From the NCBI RefSeq assembly GCF_021730395.1, contig NC_069363.1, positions 23,968,001-24,032,000 on the forward strand: 64,000 nt of DNA, given 5' to 3'. This document shows positions 23,423-36,100 of this stretch, piece by piece. Every line of letters begins with the position of its first letter. Position 1 is the stretch's first letter. The stretch comes from Mercenaria mercenaria. Taxonomy: Eukaryota; Mollusca; Bivalvia; Venerida; Veneridae. Made by a program: the position numbers and the translations under genes. The notes beneath the pieces are model-generated. The model saw only the letters and a program-made list of their open reading frames with translations. It was not told the DNA's origin and searched no databases.

Positions 23423-24763
23423 TATAAGAATTGAAAGCTATTTTCTATGCGTTTATACGGGTATGAACTACATTTGGACATCCTGCACATCATTCAAGAA
23501 TCGCCAGCGCGATTCATGGATTTGCAAGAAATCCCATTGTTGTTTACTCCCAAGATAGCATTTAATTCTAAATTAGATGGTCATATTCCGGCAAAAAGTA
23601 GGAAAACAACATGGATCCCTATTAAATTTGAATTGCATGGGTCTTTTTGAGAACATTCTTCTTTAAAAGTGATGTCTACAGTTCAAAATTATTCAAGAAA
23701 TGATAAATAGGTAGCTCTCAATCATACAAAAATGCTACATTTTCGAAAAAATTTCGTCAATGTATACAGTCTTTAGCAAAACGACTGGTTCATAAAATTA
23801 GGATAACGGCGCTTTTCTGTATTCATTGACGGCGACTATACATAGATACATGCAAACAAAGTACAATGTAGTTGTATTGATATTTTATCCGTGATGTCCC
23901 TCTTGTGGTTGCATAATTATTTTCGCAAAGAACTGGTGATTTATAGTTATTAACCATGATTTATGTAACTTTATTTTACTATCAGGCCTAAGTACCTTGT
24001 AAAACACTCACTCAAATTAGTAGGAAAGTTATCGACTCGGTCACTCAAGCTGTATTTTATATATCACACTCATAAATATTCGACACGAATGATAGTGATT
24101 TATGATCTTATTTATTATATAGACAATTTACCTGCTATAAAAATGTTGATATAAAAATTGGTCTAATATTTGACATCTATATTTTAAATGTTTCCATAAA
24201 GGCTACGCTGTTTGTAAAAGTTGTTTGTAACAACCTGTTAAATTCCATACATTATAAATGCCATGTTCACTTTTAAGCACATACTTGGATTGATATTAGA
24301 CCATAGTGGTGGAGTGTGTTTCATACCCAGACCACTTTTAAAGGATACTCTTATGGTCATATAGCAGTTATTCGGTCAAAAATGCTTCTGTGGTGTAATC
24401 GAAAAAAGTCCCGAATAAATAGATCCTACTTTTTCCATTTTTAGGATTTGCGCGTTAAACCTGTGCCAAACGGGCATTATTTCACTCGTGGAATGTTTTT
24501 TACATAAAATAAGACACTTTTCATGATTATATTAGCATTTTTCGAGGGTGTTATGAAATGCGGCAGTTCAGTTGACATACTATTCAACACCTCTGTTTTT
24601 CGTTTTTGAAGCAAATGCAGGGATGTAGGTCTATGACGGAGTGAAAATCTAGAAACGGTATCAAAATGGAGCTGAAGTAGCTGAATTATATATGTAAGAA
24701 AGAAAAAATACTTTTATTGGTTTATAACCTATAATATGACCCATTTCCCTATTAGCTGTATGC

Positions 24764-25012
24764 TATGGTGGCTGATTCTGCCATTTCGTGTTTTCGTGTC
24801 GGCGGGGGAAAACGCGAAAACACGAAAACACGACAGCGTGACAAATAAAGGGCGCGAACACGACATATTCATACCCGCCAACACGAAAACTTGGCAAATA
24901 AATTTGTCGTGTCGGCGCCCTCTAAACGTCATGTTTTCGTGTAAAATTTGTCGTGTTTTCGTGCTGTCATGTTTACGCCCCGCCAACACGCCAATACGAA
25001 ATGGCCACCATA
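24764..25012. repeat. Foldback element rich in ACGAAAACACGAC motifs
   Basis: Ends TATGGTGGC and GCCACCATAAT are inverted. The interior repeats CGAAAACACGA and its mirror TCGTGTTTTCGTG at least six times, so many alternative hairpins are possible. Open frames on both strands across it are caused by the mirrored composition and are not genes. A single copy was seen in this window. Confidence 0.7.
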
Positions 25013-26096
25013 ATATTTTACAGTAAAGCGATGTAGTGCTAGGGGAGGTAATCACTGCAGGTTTAAGACAGGGTAATATGAACGGTAATCATCCGATAAC
25101 AATATTTCTCGAATTAGTGATATTAATTTAAAAGTTCTTTTGGCGAGAGTGCGACGGTCTAGTGTCCAATTAAACTTGACTACATTTACCAGTCAAAATA
25201 TACCTTAAGTCAGATTTTAATGAAATTATAAATTTATAACATTTTGCAACGAAACAATGTTAGGAAAGTTTTAGAGAGTGAGGGACGCTACTGCAATTTG
25301 TAATTGCACTCTACATGTCCTCAAGTATGCATTTCACTTCTTATTTTTAATAATCAAGCTACTTGTTTTGTAAGAAATGTGTACTATCTATAGTGCAAGT
25401 GCATTCAAAATGGTAGTAAGACACACTCGATTGTTTATATCTTAATTCAAAGAAATATAGCTCTTTGCTTAATTTCAGGGAATATGCTTATCTTACCAAG
25501 AAAGGAATTATAATACACGTATCTTAAATTTCGTCTTTAAAAAGAATCTGATATCAGTTATGATAAAAAAAGAACAATGCATATAAACACATCTGTAAAA
25601 TGAACTATTTGGTTTTGACACTGTCGCGTTGTTTGCTAAAAAACTTGTAAGTACTTAAGTTTATCAGAAAGTCAGAAATCAACTCATCGAAATTTGATCT
25701 CAAATTGTACCGTGTTGTAATTACTTATTTCCAGTCTCAACTCGCGCGTGATTTTATACAATAGAAGGCGCAGTCTAAACCTGTGCGTGATTTTTACAAT
25801 CGAAAAACTTGACACTTTACTGATAACGTGAAATACACTGATAAAACGTAAACAAATTAACATTTATCACAGTCGTCTGTAATATCAGAATTAAATATGT
25901 ACAAATACAATGCAAATACCCAATACAATATACATAACTGCGTAACAGGAATAAATTCAAAATCCTGTCATACCATAAAACACTGCGTATTTTAATGAAA
26001 TGTTTTTTTTTTTTTACATAATCTCGTCATGCATCGTAATGCCTCAACTGTACCTCAGCTTATTCTGACACGACCCGATTCGTTTTCCTATCAAAC
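25013..26096. other. Intergenic stretch, nothing recognised
   Basis: AT-rich DNA without convincing exons, RNA genes or repeat ends. One direct similarity is visible inside it (ACTCGCGCGTGATTTTATAC at 25740 and CCTGTGCGTGATTTTTAC at 25781). Confidence 0.4.
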
Positions 26097-26400
26097 AAAG
26101 AAGGCTTAAAATTTTGTGTTATTATGTAACAATTTATTTTTTTGAGGTCACAATTATTACGTCATAGCGTGAAACGGCGTAGCGAAACAAACATAAAACA
26201 AACAAAGATTTGTTGGATGTCGTCAAGGATGTACATGACGTGTTAGAATCGAAAAAATATATCTCACACAGTTATTTGGCATTGAATAAAATCATTTTTG
26301 TCGTTAAATGCGTATCATTATATCACTGTAGGCCTTCTAAACTCCAAACAATGTTTTTATTCAATGCCAAATCACTTGTTGTGATATATTAGTTCTTGAA
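26097..26400. repeat. Dispersed repeat, copy 1 of a pair (other copy near 40.1-40.5 kb)
   Basis: It shares several blocks in the same order with 40100-40540: GTCACAATTATTACGTCA, GCGTGAAACG, GTCAAGGATGTAC, GAATAAAATCATT, AATGCGTAT and TCTAAACTCCAAACAATG. Imperfectly mirrored segments (GGCATTGAATAAAATCAT / TTTTATTCAATGCCAAATCA) give it a foldback shape. No coding capacity. Confidence 0.6.
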
Positions 26401-26634
26401 TGAATTAAATTACTTTAAACCAGCTCTACATATTCAAAGACATGTGCATTGCCCACAATTCTAACAATATAAACTTACAGTAATTGGGTTTTCTCAATCG
26501 GCCATATTACGGTAATTGATTTACTTTGATTGCAAGATTAACAATTAATTTTACAATACGAAGGTTTAAGTTTTCCCAGCGGGAAATTTAATTTCTTTTC
26601 CAATACTTGTTGGTTGAGATATAATATATACTTC

Positions 26635-26788
26635 ACTTCAAAACTTCTTACATAAATAAAATGTCGTCTGCTTCTGTACTGAAAGATTGTAAAAAGTCAT
26701 TGGCAATATTTACTTCAAAACTTCTTACATAAATAAAATGTCGTCTGCTTCTGTACTGAAAGATTGTAAAAAGTCATTGGCAATATTT
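26635..26788. repeat. Exact 77-bp tandem duplication
   Basis: The 77-bp unit beginning ACTTCAAAACTTCTTACATA is present twice head to tail with no difference that I can see. The identity implies a recent event or an assembly artefact. Confidence 0.9.
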
Positions 26789-28271
26789 TCCTCCAACAGA
26801 GGACTATACATAAACTAATGGGATACACGAGAACGCCATGCATGATATATCTAGACACTGGGCATCATTTTAGCTTTTTTTAGTTAGCATCTGCCCTTTT
26901 CAACTGGAATGAACTAAATCAGGTATCATATTCAAACAAACCTTGTTATGGTTGAAACAGGCAACATTTACAAAACAAGCGGAAAAAAAGAGACTGGATC
27001 GCAATTAAAGTAGTTCTATGAAGAATTATCTTATTTTCATCGGCATAACGTTTTAAAACTTGTTCTCTTACACGGCTCAATGTCCTTACCAAAGAAGAAG
27101 GTCAAGCTACGTATATTCTGCGATTAACAACGGATGATGCGCGGACCGATGAGAAAGGACAGTGACGTCGGTTATGACGTCAAATTGCTGCATAACGTTT
27201 AGTTCATTGCTTTTCGGATAAATCAAGTCTTGATTATTTTTTATTAAAATATTTTAATGAACATGTAAGAATGAAAGCTAGTTTACCACGGTTCATCATT
27301 CAGATGCTTAGATATTTAACCACTAAGGCTAACGCACTCGTGGTACAGCTAATACATTCATGGTACAAGTCCTCCGCTTGTGAAATCTGTACCGTGATAA
27401 ATCAGGGGAAATGCACTCGAAGGTCTTGTTTATTTAATACTATTCAAACAATTACACGTATCTTGAAGACAGCGATGCTTTTGGTTCAAACTGTAATTCT
27501 TCAAAAGCCACATTTTAACGACTGGAAAACATGTAATCAATACATTATATCCTTACTGTTTAAATTAATCTATCGTCATAAAATCAAGAGCAAATCATTT
27601 GATTCAATTCCACGCAGCAGACGATCAGATCTATTTCCGGTGTGTAGTCTGCAAGCTCAATTTTTTCATTAGCAGACATGCGAACATCCTATGCAGGATG
27701 AACAGTATATTGATAATCTAGTACGTATAATAACTGTCAAGTCTATTTCTAGCCTCAAGGTAATAATGATGCCAATAATGCGACCATTGTTTGGGGATTA
27801 CAAACAAAAGCGTTTGATATGAAATTTATTAAATATACATAAGTACTGAAAATTCCTGTATTACGTTTTGTATGTTTGCTGATAGGCAGTACATGTTTCA
27901 CAGGATGGTTGTATCATCATCACCTAGACTACGGTAAACATGGAAATCAACAAGCGCTCGTATAACTATTGTCCCAGTCCAATTGTTTATCACTCCAAAA
28001 ACTTGATACAGTCTGCTTGCGATAAATACCGAACGATCTTACTTCAAATATCTTTTAAAACTTTGATTAATCTAGAACTTATAGATATTGTCTAAAAATC
28101 TCGATAAAACTTGAAATTTAAAGATTTAATCGTGAAACAATTTATTACACATAGACCTTCTTGAAAAGAAACGTTTTGTAAAGAAAGTTGTGGAAGGAAG
28201 TAAGAAAAGACGTTAATACTTTAAATAGGATTTTGGAGTCACTGTAAAGTAAACTGAAACATTTGATAAAA

Positions 28272-31200
28272 ATGGGTTGTGGAGGAAGTAAAGGTGAAAC
28301 TGCCAACCAGACTGCACAGAATGGTTCTGGAAAGCAAGACAATGCCAAGCCGGAGACTACCAAGGAGGCAGAGTCAACAACGCGGCAACAGGAACCAGTA
28401 CAGAATGAGACTAAAGGGGATTCAGGTATTGTACCCTTATATTTTATCATTGAAAGGCACTGCATTTTGTTCAACATATATTTTACCGCTCGATATATAT
28501 ACTGAGCGTGACATCGAAGTAATTGTGTACTGACACCACTTAAAGATGTTTTGGTGATTTATTTGTTCAGTCCATCAGTATTTATTACGGATCTTATATT
28601 GTACTGATAAATGAACTTGTGCGTATTTAGATATTTGTTCCGTGTTAACAGAAAAAAAATCTGAAATTGAGAAGATGTCGATTATATAAAATGTTTATGC
28701 CTATCGCGCCTAATATTTAAAAAACAAAGTGTAAAGAGTTGGCATTAAACAATCATTTGTAATCCGTTATTTTGTATATGCATTGGATTTAAACATATAT
28801 GAAAGATATAAAAAAAATCTTTCATGGTATATACATGGTGATCATCAAAAAAATAAGACTTCGGAAGATTTTATGTTGGTATGCCAAACTCCATTCGTCG
28901 AAAGAAATGCGCATTGTACGTTTTAGTAGGTATACAAAAGAATTAAATTTTTTATTTGCTTTATAACCATGTTGCCTCATTTTGCATTATCATCAAATAG
29001 TCTCATGTTATAAGATAAATGACATGTTAATGTATAGATAAAGCGAAGAAATGACGTATAGGAAAAAGAATAAATATCGAAGAGGTACGACCTGATCCAT
29101 CTTTTTCATAACCATAACCTGCAGTGGGCCTATCATTTATCATTTTCTTGAACGCTTCACAGCTATTCTTTTTTCATTTTCATTTTCTTCCGTCTAAACT
29201 GAACAAATAAAAGCTTAAAATTATCCGAAATAAAAGCTTTTTTTGTTAGCCAAATGAAGAAGTAAATCAATTAAGCTGATTTATAAATCTACTGGTATCA
29301 AGTATCGATGTCCCTTTTAGTGTAATCTTTTATTTTCATTCAAAGGTAAATTTGCAGAAAATAAACACTATTGTCAAGCCTACGACTTGTAAAATGGTTT
29401 TCAATGCAGTGATTCTAAACATGTTATAAATCATATCAGAAATACGGACATGACAACGCCAGCTGAATATTAAATATTAAATCCAATCTATAACAAGATC
29501 GTTTGGAAGCATAGAATGCAACCAAGAAAAATATTTTCTGACTCTTTATGACCGGGCCTGTTCATCACAGGTAATGAAATGTGCTACACCACTCATACAC
29601 TATCCCCAACCTCCTCCACACCCAACTAGCCCCGGCTTTAATGGAACAGTATAGTACGGTAATATTGAATGGACTTTTAGATCCCAAAAGGACTGAAAAT
29701 TATTTAACAAAATAAAGCGTTACTAAGCATGTTGTAACCGAGGGCGTGGTTAAAGTACCCATTTCTTCTTCTCTGGTGGACTCTATGTTATAAATAACTT
29801 CAAAATACGCAACACTGAATAAACTGAACCGTTGTACATCAGAACATTAAATATGAATCTAAGACTGAGCACTGTTTATTTGGTTAGGACACTTAGTTCG
29901 GCCTTTATACACTTTGAACACGGCCATGTATTTCATATCCAGTTGAAAGTAAAACAGTACTTGTTAACCAAAACAACAAAATTGTTATGGTTTTAAAATT
30001 GCATGCGTCATGTGAAATCATTGATTCTGTTAAATATTTTATGTGCTGTTTATGTTTTACGCTTAATTATTTTGTGCAACATGTGTTTGAATCTTGCATC
30101 AATCATTTTCTAATTATTTTAATTGCATTCGTTTACTGAAAAACAACTCGGCCTTGAACGTACATGTATACACGGTTTGCCAACATTATTGTATCACAGA
30201 AACACAACTAGTACAGCTGAATGACCCGTCTTGGAATAGTAGTAGATAGTACAGTTCAATACTTGGATAATTGTTGCCAACCGCATTCCTTAAAGCTGGT
30301 ATAAAGAGAGAGGAAAGACCTTTGGTTTATAATGTTTTTATTACGCAAACATTGTATTTGTGATGAGTGAACATCAAACAATTCTAGCAACATGTTAGTT
30401 TAATGAATTATAAATCAGATGAAATTGATTGAGAACAGAAATGAGTGTGGTTATTTCTGACCAAATACAATAAATCAATGTTCTGAATTCATCTGCAGCT
30501 GCAATTAAGTGTGACACACATTACAGACCAACCAGTCCTGGTACTGTAAAATCATACACTTCAGCAAGGCGGATTTTTGTCCGAATAGACACATACTAAG
30601 AACTGTGTCCGCTCTTTGACTCTTTGCGCTGAAGGACGTCTGTACCTTCATTATTCCAAATACCAAAGCTACAGCTTTGTTTAAACAAAGGGACCTTGTT
30701 CCAAGATCATAAAAAAATTTGAAGACCAGTTTCAAATCTCCAGTATATGGTTTCATATATCCAAGTCACGTCGGATCTACTCAATTCCCATCCAATGCCG
30801 CTTTTGCTTAAAAAAGGAATTACATTTCCTTTCATAACATTTAGGATTTCGACAGACCGCATTTTGAATTCATTGTTTTTTTTCTGTGTATATGACACTT
30901 GGTTTTTGTCGTGACAGGCAAAACTTATGCAGTTATTGGACCTGATGATACTATTCTGTATTCATCCAAACGGGAAAGTTCATTTCCGAACTTATGGAGA
31001 AAATTGTAGTTATGTTGTAGTACGACGCTGAATTTAATGACAACCATTTCAATGTTCCAAAATGTCATTATTTCATGTGGGTGTTCGTCGCCGCCAGACG
31101 TTTCTGCAATGTTTGATTAAAATATTTAGACTTATTGATTTAAAAAAATAACACTGTGACATCTGATACGCAAACAGAGACCAGGTCACACACCTATATT

Positions 31201-31720
31201 TACCGTAACAATACACATAGACATTATACAGACATAAATTTTGAAATACTTACGAAAGATAATTCTGTACACGCAGCAAAAAATTAAGTCCACAGTTTGT
31301 TTTATGAGAGTCACATCATTTTTTATTCATTGTTATTAGATCGGTTGATACCTAAATTAAAGATTCTTACTTGGTTAACGCCTCGTTTGGCTGGGACACG
31401 ATCTTGGTGCACATATATTTTTATTGTAGGTGATGTTGGCCATACAATGACTCAAATTATCTGCGTTGAATCTTTTCATACTGTACCACATTGTATAAAA
31501 ATGTTGGGTCTACGCTTTCGTTTCTTTTAGTGAAGCTCAATGAAAATATATGCTGAAAATATGTTTGTTCCGGCAGTTCAATAATTGGGTATTCTTTTCA
31601 GAAGCGACAAAAGTAGAAAAAACTGAAGAAAAGAAAGAAACCGAAACGTCTGACAATGATAATAAAGCGGAGGATACAACAAAAACGGAGGATACACCTC
31701 AATCACAAGCGGAGGAATAG
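28272..31720 (+). CDS. N-myristoylated acidic disordered protein, two exons, 90 residues
   Basis: Exon 1 is 28272-28425 and exon 2 is 31602-31720. The donor ATTCAG|gtattg and acceptor tcttttcag|AAGCG join in phase 1, and exon 2 runs to TAG at 31718. The start is fixed by MGCGGSKGE, a strong myristoylation signal with a palmitoylatable Cys3. The rest has almost no hydrophobic residues and is rich in Glu, Lys, Thr, Gln and Asp (TKEAESTTRQQEPVQNETKG; KVEKTEEKKETETSDNDNKA), ending QSQAEE. Composition and lipid anchor resemble BASP1/MARCKS/GAP-43-type membrane-associated effectors, but there is no basic effector cluster and I see no homology. Both coding pieces begin at plausible sites and share composition, which supports the join across a 3.2-kb intron. 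An AATAAA lies at 33191. Confidence 0.75.
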
Positions 31721-31929
31721 TGCTAACGTCTGTGTCAGGGTAATACACTATGCGAACAAACAGTGTCTGTAAAAACATATGTGTATGATTTCATCAAGCT
31801 TTATTTCCTATACTATAAATTTTCAGACCTGTAAAATTTTCAAAATTGATCGAGTTACTTTAGGCATCGGGTGTTATTTGTTTCATCAATTGATTTCAGA
31901 TGAGTTCACTGAAAAAAGTGGTACTCTTT

Positions 31930-32760
31930 TTATGCCCCCGAAGGGAGGCATATTAGTTTTCAACTGTCCGTTCGTTCGTTCGTTAGTCACAACGTTAACT
32001 TTTTGCACGAAGCCACTTTACTCGCGAACCACTGCACCCAGGACCTTCAAACTTCACATGCTGATAGTACTCATTGAGTATACGACCCTTACTGACTTTG
32101 GGATCACCAGATCAAAGGTCAAGGTCACAGGGGCCAACGTAAACTTTTTGTATGAAGGCATTTTACTCGCAAACCGCTGCACTCAGGACATTCAAACTTC
32201 ACTTGCTGATAGTACTTATTGAGTACACAACTTCTACTGACTTTGGGGTCACCAGGTCGAAGGTCAAGGTCACAGGGGCCAACGTTAACTTTTTGCATGA
32301 AGGCACTTTACTCGCGAACCACTGCACCCAGGACCTTCAAACTTCACATGCTGATAGTACTCACCAAGTACACGACCCCTACTGACATTGGAGTTACCAG
32401 GTTAAAGGTCAAGGTCACAGGGGCCATGTTAACTTTTTGGATGAAGACACTTTACTCGCGAACCACTGCATCCAGGACCTTCAAACTTCACATGCTGATA
32501 GTACTTACTGAGTACATGACCCCTACTGACTTTGGAGTCACCAGGTCAAAGGTCAAGGTCATAGGGGCCAACGTTAACTTTTTGCATGAAGGCACTTTAC
32601 TCGCGAACCACTGCACCCAGGACCTTCAAACTTCACATGCTAATAGTACTTATTGAGTATACAACCCCTATTGACTTTGGAGTTACCACGTCAAAGGTCA
32701 AGGTCACCAGATCAAAGGTCAAGGCGCTGCGGGGGCATTTGTCACCATTAGTGACAGCTC
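31930..32760. repeat. Tandem-cassette element, 145-bp units, with GGGGGCAT ends
   Basis: The left end TATGCCCCCGAAGGGAGGCA and right end GCGGGGGCATTTGTCACC frame about 4.8 head-to-tail units of 145 bp. Unit starts at CACTTTACTCGC fall near 32014, 32159, 32304, 32448 and 32593. Each unit ends in TCAAAGGTCAAGGTCACAGG. Short open frames repeat in it because the unit is stop-poor. It lies 210 nt after the stop codon of the 90-residue protein, so may be within its 3' UTR. The end structure recurs at 60423-60875 with different internal units. Confidence 0.85.
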
Positions 32761-33190
32761 ATGTTTCAAAATAATTTGCATTGATACCGTTTTGATTCGC
32801 TTTGTATTATCATTAAATAAGAATACAGACATGATACACGTTCTTTTTTTTCAGGTGATAGTGATATTGTGTGATCGTCTTGTATATATGGAGAGCTCTG
32901 AATGCAATATGAAATAACAATTAACACAATTTTATGGATAAAAATTTGAAGTCAATGTTAACATTTAAGTGTGAACACATCAAGTTCCAATGTCCATGAA
33001 CAATCGTGTATCAGTGAACTCGTCATGTTCCAGTATCCGTGAGCACAGCTGATTCCAGAAACATTGCTGTTAAACAGGCTGTTTTCGTTTGAGTGATGAC
33101 TAGGCCATTAGTGACCGTAACGATGAAACTACATATCTGAAGGCCAGCAAACCTCGCTCATCTTTAAAAATGAAAATATCTTGAAAGATA

Positions 33191-33196
33191 AATAAA
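33191..33196 (+). promoter_or_regulatory. Candidate polyadenylation signal after the 90-residue gene
   Basis: AATAAA 1.47 kb beyond the stop. Using it would place the tandem-cassette element in the 3' UTR. A splice acceptor-like TTTTTTTTCAG|GTGATAG at 32844-32861 could mean a further 3' exon instead. Confidence 0.3.
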
Positions 33197-36100
33197 GTTG
33201 ATGTAAATGAAGTTGGTATTACGTTTTCTTGAGAAATGCTGTTTTAAAATCATCTATTATTTCACCTTTATGGGCAGTACGCTCTACGGCAGTGATAGCA
33301 CAGCTCTTTCTTAGTGGTTTTCCCGCTTAATATATCGTTGTTCAGCTATTTCTACAAGTTTCCCAAAACATATATAAGGAAGTATTGCACTGTTGATACT
33401 GTTTCTTATTTTTTTCAGGTATGTAGTTTCATCATATTTTCTAAACCGTCCAAATATGAATTCTGTGATACAAAAGTTGTTATTTATATGTTTTTCCTAT
33501 TTTGTATATAGTGTCATATTGATTGAAATCCATTTCGTAGCGTAGCGTAAAATTATTAATTTAACAAACTTGCGCAAATCTCCGGTTTCGTACCATTAAG
33601 TATATTTCCTTAGTCAATACCTTCAATTATCGACTTTTCTGGTTGCATCGATACATATAGATATACACAGATTGAATGAAATGTTAAATAAAGTGTTTGG
33701 TTGCAAGAGCTATACATAAGGATTGTTTCAAGCCTGGCATGAAAACAATGAGAGAAACAATCTCCTTAATTCAGAGGAATTTGTCCCCTACATGTAAATT
33801 TGTTATTTTAATAATCTAGTATAGTTTATTTATAAATCTCGCTAGGCACAACTATATCGTTGCGAGGTTATTGTAGCTGAATGTAAGTTAGCTATAAGCT
33901 TGCATAAAATACATTGGAACATTAAGAGTCTTGTCCCAGCCTAGAAATGTCGACATTTCTGGTACAAATGAAAACAAATTTTAGACCTATGCCAATATTG
34001 GTATCCGGTGCAATGTCATCCCCGGAAAAAACAATTTACATAATAGATAGTCGCAGTACATCACGAAACTTCATTTATAATGTATTAGCCGCCCCTTGTG
34101 TATAGCAACCAATACAACAATTTCGCACGCTTCTATGTCCAGACATTTAAAGTTAGTACATAATTTATTATTTAGGTAATTGTTCTCCGTTAAAAAGCAG
34201 TGTAATAGTTTGTATCTAAATAATAAAGTACAGCATTATGAAACATTTTGTGTATATTTTTCTTTGCTCTAGATTTGTACCCAGACTAAACAGAGAATAA
34301 TCAGTTCAGGACCTTTTGGTGGCAACAACATGACTTTCATTTCTACCCATTGAAAATGTACAATACTACAGTTCAATATGTCAGACCTTTACTAATCTCA
34401 CCAGTGAATCACTCACTGTAACACATGTTCGTTAAACACCTCACTTTACTATGGAATTGCTAAAAGTTTTTTCTTCTATAAATAAGCTGACAAAAGATGC
34501 TAATGTAAACCATAAACATGCTGAAATATCCTCATTGTCTTTGTTGTGAGTCTTTTCATTTTTCTCAACTGCATAACTGAGGCAAGAGTCATTCCATGTA
34601 AACAAATGAATAAAACTTTCATATACTTTTGTATCGTTTAAAGGACCTATGAATCAATATCTAGGTTTTATTTAATGATATTCTGTCTCCGAATATATAA
34701 TCATGTCTGTGATGACTTCCTAACTCATAAGATTTATCCGGAACAAGTGAGAGGTACTAACTATTGTTACTTTTAAATGACCATGGAAACGATGCTTCTG
34801 TGAGAAGAGTTAACTAACTTACCAGCAATCTGTTTAAAAATTTAGTTCTATGATTTATCAAGGGACTGGGCATATCTAAGCAGATAAAAATCGTTTTCTT
34901 GCCAACCTTGTGAGGATCTTTACATGTAGTGGAAAGATACGCTCGTGTGTATTCCAAAACAACCTACATTTCTACTTTGAATTTGATCTCGCACCTACTT
35001 ATTTGGTTGTGAGGATAGCTCGGATAAAAACATTTTTATGTCGACTTGAAGTGAAATATATGCCCCATGTGCGCAACCCGAACGAACAACTTTCTTTCAT
35101 CTGTTATAGATTTTCTTATTTACAGATAAGTATAAAATATCACCAAATCTGTAATATGAGAATGCGCAACACAAGTCTATTATATATTTTATTGCCTATC
35201 CTGTTGGGGGAAAACAGATTTTATTTATTGCGATTAAAGAGTGTATGTAATCCTACATACCTTCCGGTTCGCAGAAAGAGTTTTTCTAATCTGAGAGACA
35301 ACAGAAGGGATGACCTCTCTCTCAGATTCCACATAGCAGAAGAATTAACTTGGTCTGAGTTTCAATGTATATCATATCACAGGATATCACTTCGCTCATA
35401 ATATCGGTTTAACTAACCCATATTTTATTATTTGAATAGATCCAAATTTAGACTATACGCCCAGAAGTCGTAAACGTGAAAATTTAACATATTTCTAAAT
35501 GTTTAATTATTATTTTGTCAATGAAAACTAACCCAAGTTACAAATATCCAGCCCGAGTTTCATATTAGATAAGTAATCAAACCAGGCCAAACACTGTAAG
35601 TTTCTCTCCCTCCCTCACCCTTTCATTGGACGTCCCCGCAGTCAATTACAAAGAAACGAATTTGTAAACAATGAAGTCTATTTTAGGGAAATGCACCCTA
35701 GACTCTCTACATGTATTTGTTATTGCATTTTATTCAATTGAAACAGATCTTCTTTCAGTTTAACATGTTTATAACGTATGTATATTAATCGCTTAGTTTT
35801 AATTTCAGTCCCCTGCTGTGAAGGGATAAAACTCTTTCTTACAGAAATAATTAACATGTATTGCATACACTTAGTAAAACATAATAAAACATATCATAAA
35901 TCACTTTAATGAAACACTTTAAGAACATCTGAATTGAAGTGCAGTACTGTAATTATTTATGAAATCGAATAAAAGGCTGTATTTTTAGGTTTATTGGTTA
36001 CGTCTTTGTTGATTACTGTTTTCTAAAGAAAGGGAGTGTTTTCAACAGGATTGCTAAAGATTTTTTCTAAGGCTTTGGAAATCTAAAAAAGACAATTTTT

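Noticed and set aside
27271-27672. A 133-codon plus-strand frame.
   Set aside because: No recognisable motif, no splice partners or domain, and composition like random AT-rich DNA; kept out of the annotation.
34910-35401. A 163-codon plus-strand frame.
   Set aside because: Longest frame of the gene-poor region, but its sequence shows no domain, signal peptide or repeat and no flanking polyadenylation or splice support. Could be reconsidered if transcript evidence exists.
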